Assembly: GCA_964468725.1 (NCBI GenBank)
Contig: CAYXVU010000003.1
Coordinates: forward strand, 11,827-75,826
Direction of reading: 5' to 3'
Length of the DNA: 64,000 nt
Source of the DNA: CAYXVU01 sp964468725
Lineage (GTDB): Bacteria > Acidobacteriota > Blastocatellia > UBA7656
The translations under genes were made by a program, and so were the position numbers. The notes below the pieces were generated by a model, which searched no databases, was not told the origin of the DNA, and saw only the letters and a program-made list of their open reading frames with translations. This document shows positions 60,713 to 64,000 of this stretch, one piece after another (positions within the stretch are counted from its first letter, which is position 1; every line of letters starts with the position of its first letter).

Positions 60713-61879
60713 ATGAAAAAGCGCGTGATGTTAGCTCTCGCAATTCTGGCGTTGCTATCCGGCAGCCTGTTGGCGTTGACGCGTCCGGCTGCGGATGCGA
60801 CGGCAACCACAGTTGAACCGGCAGCGAGCAGTTCAATTCCCGGCATGATGGTTGGCACACCGGATTTGAAATCGGCAAATGTCCTGACCTTCAATTCCGA
60901 AGGCTTGCTCTTCGTCGGTGATTCATTAGGCGGCGCAGTCTTTGCGATTGATGTGAAGGATACAGCGAAAGATGCCGCCAACGCGCCGGTTGAGGTCAAA
61001 GAGGTGGATAAGAAGATCGCTTCTTTGCTCGGCACTACGCCGGATGGCATTGTGATTCATGATCTGGCGACCCATCCGATTTCGCAAAATGTCTATCTGG
61101 CGGTGTCGCGCGGACGCGGCGCATCTGCCGCGCCGGTGATCTTGAAAGTGAATAAGAGCGGCGCTATAGAAGAAGTCCCGCTCACCAATGTGCAGTTCGG
61201 GAAAGTGGCGCTGACTAATGCGCCGGGGTTGGAAGAGAAGACCCGGGACGGACAGAGCAAGCGCGCGATGAGCATCACCGATCTGGCTTTTAGCGAAGGT
61301 GCGCTCTATGTATCAGGACTATCGAATGAAGAGTTTGCTTCCAATGTGCGCCGCATCCCGTTTCCCTTCACCGCGCAGATGACGGCGACCAGTATGGAAG
61401 TCTTTCACACCTCGCACAACCGCTACGAAACCGAATCGCCCATTGAGACCCTCTTGCCGATCAAAATTAAAGGGCAGCCGCATCTGTTGGCGAGCTACAC
61501 CTGCACACCGTTGGCCAGTTTCTCCATTGCGGATATGAAAGATAAGAAACTATTGCGCGGCACCACCATTGCGGAGTTGGGTGGCGGCAATCGCCCGCTC
61601 GATATGATCTCATTTCAGCGCGATGGTAAGACTCGGGTGCTGATTGCCAACAGCCACCGCACCTTGATGAGCATTCAGGCCGAAGACATCGAATCCGCAA
61701 CGCCGGTGACGACGCCGGTCACCGCTGCTTATGTCGCGGCAGGCGTTCGCTACCTTTCGATTGCCAGAGTCGGTGTGATGCAACTCGATAATTTGAATGA
61801 CAATCTGGTGGTCGTCATTCAACGTGATGTAGCGGACGGCACTTTGAATCTGCGTTCGATGAATAAACGCGCGATGTAG
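60713..61879 (+). CDS. Secreted protein, probable propeller-type, unknown function
   Basis: The protein has 388 residues with a signal peptide (VMLALAILALLSGSLLAL). The body has weakly repeating beta segments (NVLTFNSEGLLFVGDSLGGAVFAIDVKD, LATHPISQNVYLAVSRGRG, SITDLAFSEGALYVSGLSNEEFASNVRRIPFPF, HLLASYTCTPLASFSIADM), suggesting a beta-propeller. No catalytic motif is recognised. GAGAGGAGAATG precedes ATG 60713. The next gene follows 3 bp later, so the two are coupled. Confidence 0.78.
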   Translation: MKKRVMLALAILALLSGSLLALTRPAADATATTVEPAASSSIPGMMVGTPDLKSANVLTFNSEGLLFVGDSLGGAVFAIDVKDTAKDAANAPVEVKEVDKKIASLLGTTPDGIVIHDLATHPISQNVYLAVSRGRGASAAPVILKVNKSGAIEEVPLTNVQFGKVALTNAPGLEEKTRDGQSKRAMSITDLAFSEGALYVSGLSNEEFASNVRRIPFPFTAQMTATSMEVFHTSHNRYETESPIETLLPIKIKGQPHLLASYTCTPLASFSIADMKDKKLLRGTTIAELGGGNRPLDMISFQRDGKTRVLIANSHRTLMSIQAEDIESATPVTTPVTAAYVAAGVRYLSIARVGVMQLDNLNDNLVVVIQRDVADGTLNLRSMNKRAM

Positions 61880-61882
61880 GCC

Positions 61883-63175
61883 ATGCCTGCTATGCGATTC
61901 AAAATTTTACGCCCGGTTGGTGCTCTCGTGTTGGTGCTCGGAGTGGGCGCGTTCTTGTTGACTGATTCCGGCGGCTCGCTCAAGCGCGCGTGGGGATGGC
62001 TGCGCGGCAGCTTGTCCGAGTCGCCCGCAACTCCGGTGCAGGCTTTGTCCGTGCAATTCGTTTCTGACCCGCAGTTCAAAATGGCTGTCGAGGTTCGAGG
62101 CTTAAGGCCTGCGAGCCTCGACGTTTTGCGTGACCAAAAACTTTCAAATGGAGAATGGGCAGAGATTCTCGCGGTTCGCGCGGCAGAGAGTGCAACTGTT
62201 GACAACGACCTACTGCCGCCCATGCTTGGCAACTATCAGATTGACGATCACCTGATTCGCTTCACGCCGCGCTTTGCATGGGTCGAAGGGCTGACCTATA
62301 CGGCGCACCTGAAGCCTGCCTTGTTGGCTGCCAAACTGGACGACGCTTCGCTGCGTCTCGGTGACCAAACGCTACAAGCTTCTTCTTTTGTCGCGAAGCC
62401 CGAAACTGCCGCGCCAACCTTGGTTACCCAAGTCTACCCGACCGGCGAGGAGTTGCCCGCCAATCAGTTGAAACTCTACATCCAGTTTTCAGCTCCGATG
62501 AGTAGAGGAGAAGCCTTTGACCGCCTGCACTTGGTGGATGAAGCGGGCAACCAACTACCGCGCACCTTTTTGCGCTTGGAAGATGAGTTGTGGGACGAAT
62601 CAAGAACCCGCCTGACGGTGTGGTTCGATCCGGGAAGAATCAAACGCGGCTTACGCCCGAACCGCGAATTCGGCGCGCCACTCACGGCAGGCAGACGCTA
62701 TCGGCTGACGATTGACCGCGCTTGGCAAGATGAGAATGGCAACCCGCTAGGCGCGGGATTTGAGAAAGCCTTTGCTGTTGTGCCGTCCGACCGCGTCGCG
62801 CCACGCCAGCAAGACTGGCAACTGCGCGCCCCGGAGATTGGCTCTCGTGAAGCTCTGACTCTACAGTTTGCAGAGCCGATGGATTATGCGCTGCTCGAAA
62901 GCTTTATCGAAGTTTTTGATGCGCAAGGCAATCGTGTCAGCGGCGAGGTGGCAATCGCGCAAGGAGAAAAGGCTTGGCAATTCACCCCAACCGAAGCCTG
63001 GGGCGAAGGGAACTACGCGATTCACATCAATACGGCGTTGGCAGACCGCGCCGGAAACAGTCTGCGCCACCTCTTTGATACCGACTTGCAAAAGCCTGGC
63101 ATCGTTTCCAATGCGGCGGGGCAAGCGGAACTTGTTTTACCCTTTACGGCCAAATGGGCAGGCGGCAACCCGTGA
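61883..63175 (+). CDS. Exported Ig-like (SbsA-type) domain protein
   Basis: The protein has 430 residues with an N-terminal hydrophobic segment (VGALVLVLGVGAFLLTDSGG). It contains several beta-sandwich domains with Ig-like fold patterns (LKLYIQFSAPMSRGEAFDRLHLVDEAGNQLP; LTLQFAEPMDYALLESFIEVFDAQGNRVSGEVAI; YAIHINTALADRAGNSL). These match SbsA-like bacterial Ig domains that follow PMxxxxxxxxIxVxDxxG. Function unknown. It sits 3 bp after the preceding secreted protein and probably works with it at the envelope. Confidence 0.78.
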   Translation: MPAMRFKILRPVGALVLVLGVGAFLLTDSGGSLKRAWGWLRGSLSESPATPVQALSVQFVSDPQFKMAVEVRGLRPASLDVLRDQKLSNGEWAEILAVRAAESATVDNDLLPPMLGNYQIDDHLIRFTPRFAWVEGLTYTAHLKPALLAAKLDDASLRLGDQTLQASSFVAKPETAAPTLVTQVYPTGEELPANQLKLYIQFSAPMSRGEAFDRLHLVDEAGNQLPRTFLRLEDELWDESRTRLTVWFDPGRIKRGLRPNREFGAPLTAGRRYRLTIDRAWQDENGNPLGAGFEKAFAVVPSDRVAPRQQDWQLRAPEIGSREALTLQFAEPMDYALLESFIEVFDAQGNRVSGEVAIAQGEKAWQFTPTEAWGEGNYAIHINTALADRAGNSLRHLFDTDLQKPGIVSNAAGQAELVLPFTAKWAGGNP

Positions 63176-63269
63176 AGATGAGAACGGGCAGGCTGACGAA
63201 GCGCGGTCATGAGGGAGATACGGATGGATTGGGACATCAGTCGAGATTATTAGGAGAGAGGGAGAGAAT

Positions 63270-63764
63270 ATGCCAAGAGGATGGTTCGGGCTGATTGCAT
63301 TGACTGTCTTTTGGATGAACGTTTCGCCCGCGACATTTTCGCAAACGAACAAATGCGAAAATGCGGAGGTAAAAGCGTTCGATTTTCAAATCGGCGTTTG
63401 GCAAAGCGATGCAGATGGCGAACGCCATGAAATCAAGAAGATTCTCGACGGTTGCGCCATTCAGGAAGTGTGGATGAAGGCGAACGGCGAGTATGCCTAT
63501 GGTCTGAAGTCATTCGATGCGGGAAAACAGCGATGGTATTACTCGTGGGTTGCGGCGGGCTATCATCAACTTTGGGAAGGGCGCAAAGAAGGCGGGCAGT
63601 GGCGATTTTATCGAGAATGGGTCAGAGATGGAGAACCCATTTTGTCGCGAACCTACTGGGTTTTGCTGGCTGATGGAAGCCTTGAACGGATCGTCGAACA
63701 ATCACGCGATGCCGGTAAAACTTGGCGCTCTCATGTCAAGAGCCGATTCCTGAAGAAGCCGTGA
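63270..63764 (+). CDS. Small secreted protein (DUF1579-like)
   Basis: The protein has 164 residues with a signal peptide (GLIALTVFWMNVSPATFS). The mature part AFDFQIGVWQSDADGERHEIKKILDGCAIQEVW, residues 36-68, and the later YYSWVAAGYHQLWEGRKEGGQWRFYREW resemble the DUF1579 or lipocalin-like single-domain secreted family. Function is unknown. GAGAGGGAGAGAAT precedes ATG 63270. Confidence 0.72.
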   Translation: MPRGWFGLIALTVFWMNVSPATFSQTNKCENAEVKAFDFQIGVWQSDADGERHEIKKILDGCAIQEVWMKANGEYAYGLKSFDAGKQRWYYSWVAAGYHQLWEGRKEGGQWRFYREWVRDGEPILSRTYWVLLADGSLERIVEQSRDAGKTWRSHVKSRFLKKP

Positions 63765-63798
63765 GCCGTGTTCATAGGGTCGAACGATGTTGAGCCAT

Positions 63799-64000
63799 TC
63801 AGTGTATTGGCGCTTGTAAGGTGAAGCGTGTGCCGCCGCCCTCGCGTTCCTCCCATATTACATCGGCTTCGATCAAACTGGCGCGCGAACGAATGTTGGC
63901 CAGCCCCCGTCCGTTGCTTGCGGTGCGCGGCTGTGGATTGAAGCCGTGCCCGTCATCCTCAACTGTCAGATGTAAGCTATCACTCTCTGTTACGTTCACC
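63799..64000 (-). CDS. Histidine kinase C-terminal ATPase domain (5' partial)
   Basis: Only the last 67 residues are in the window; the rest lies beyond the right edge. LTVEDDGHGFNPQ gives the G1 box (DDGHGF), and GRGLANIRSRASLIEADVIWEEREGGGTRFTLQAP gives the G2 and terminal elements of a HATPase_c domain. The GLxNIRxRA motif is typical of NarL-type (HPK7/HisKA_3) two-component kinases. Its response regulator is not in view. Confidence 0.88.
   Translation of the reverse strand, partial: VNVTESDSLHLTVEDDGHGFNPQPRTASNGRGLANIRSRASLIEADVIWEEREGGGTRFTLQAPIH

Noticed and set aside
1..64000. CRISPR arrays, insertion sequences, prophage or integrative elements
   Set aside because: No regular repeat-spacer pattern, transposase, integrase or terminal repeat pair was found on either strand.

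Overview
The window is 64 kb of gene-dense, moderately GC-rich bacterial chromosome. The gene content points to an Acidobacteriota member, perhaps of the Blastocatellia type. The markers are a large secreted VWFA-related protein, a BlaR1-like M56 peptidase with a BlaI repressor, an amidohydrolase fused to TPRs, secreted beta-propellers and a SO2930-type diheme cytochrome. This is inference from content; no rRNA or other phylogenetic marker is present. No tRNA, rRNA, CRISPR array, insertion sequence or integrase was seen.

Positions 1-15149 form a respiratory module. In order it encodes an NAD(P)H/FAD/Fe-S oxidoreductase (cut by the left edge), a Rieske protein, a fused cytochrome b, a seven-heme cytochrome c, a Tat-exported type II molybdopterin oxidoreductase (alpha), its four-cluster Fe-S beta subunit, a heme-b-type gamma lipoprotein, a TorD-like chaperone, an outer-membrane porin, a di-iron RIC protein and a YwiC-like membrane protein. 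I read it as a periplasmic nitrate reductase / nitrite oxidoreductase-type enzyme wired to a bc-type quinol complex instead of a NarI anchor. An FNR-like regulator follows (21637-22359). NrfH and NrfA, which reduce nitrite to ammonium, lie at 27039-29004, after an ankyrin protein and a hemerythrin. Together these suggest nitrate ammonification with nitrosative-stress protection. An 18-bp palindrome TTGAG-N8-CTCAA lies upstream of both the porin and nrfH. A cobalamin-riboswitch-like element whose 3' conserved strand is also the 5' arm of a terminator lies upstream of the ankyrin/hemerythrin pair.

Positions 15210-25500 hold an amidohydrolase remnant, a beta-helix/diheme-cytochrome pair, the VWFA protein, a VIT1-type transporter and three secreted proteins of unknown function. 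Positions 29019-34097 hold GDT1-like, ABC ATPase, MgtC/DUF4010, PP2C phosphatase and trans-sulfuration genes. Positions 34328-43266 hold a membrane/ABC/MoxR/DUF58 cluster with a DinB-like gene inside it. On the minus strand, 43406-48533 carries CrcB, PPK2, an M20 peptidase, a trypsin-like protease and an AraC regulator.

The most striking gene is at 49497-51038. It is a metallophosphatase-like tetraheme cytochrome whose reading frame is interrupted by one UGA where homologues are expected to have Cys (EPCG-UGA-KEPRLGG). A SECIS-like hairpin follows directly, so it is a strong candidate selenoprotein. Further right are the amidohydrolase-TPR protein, the BlaR1/BlaI pair with a clear operator palindrome, a TPR protein, a membrane-anchored methyltransferase, a run of secreted beta-propeller and Ig-like proteins, and the end of a histidine kinase cut by the right edge. 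Several intergenic gaps contain short tandem repeats and long perfect hairpins.
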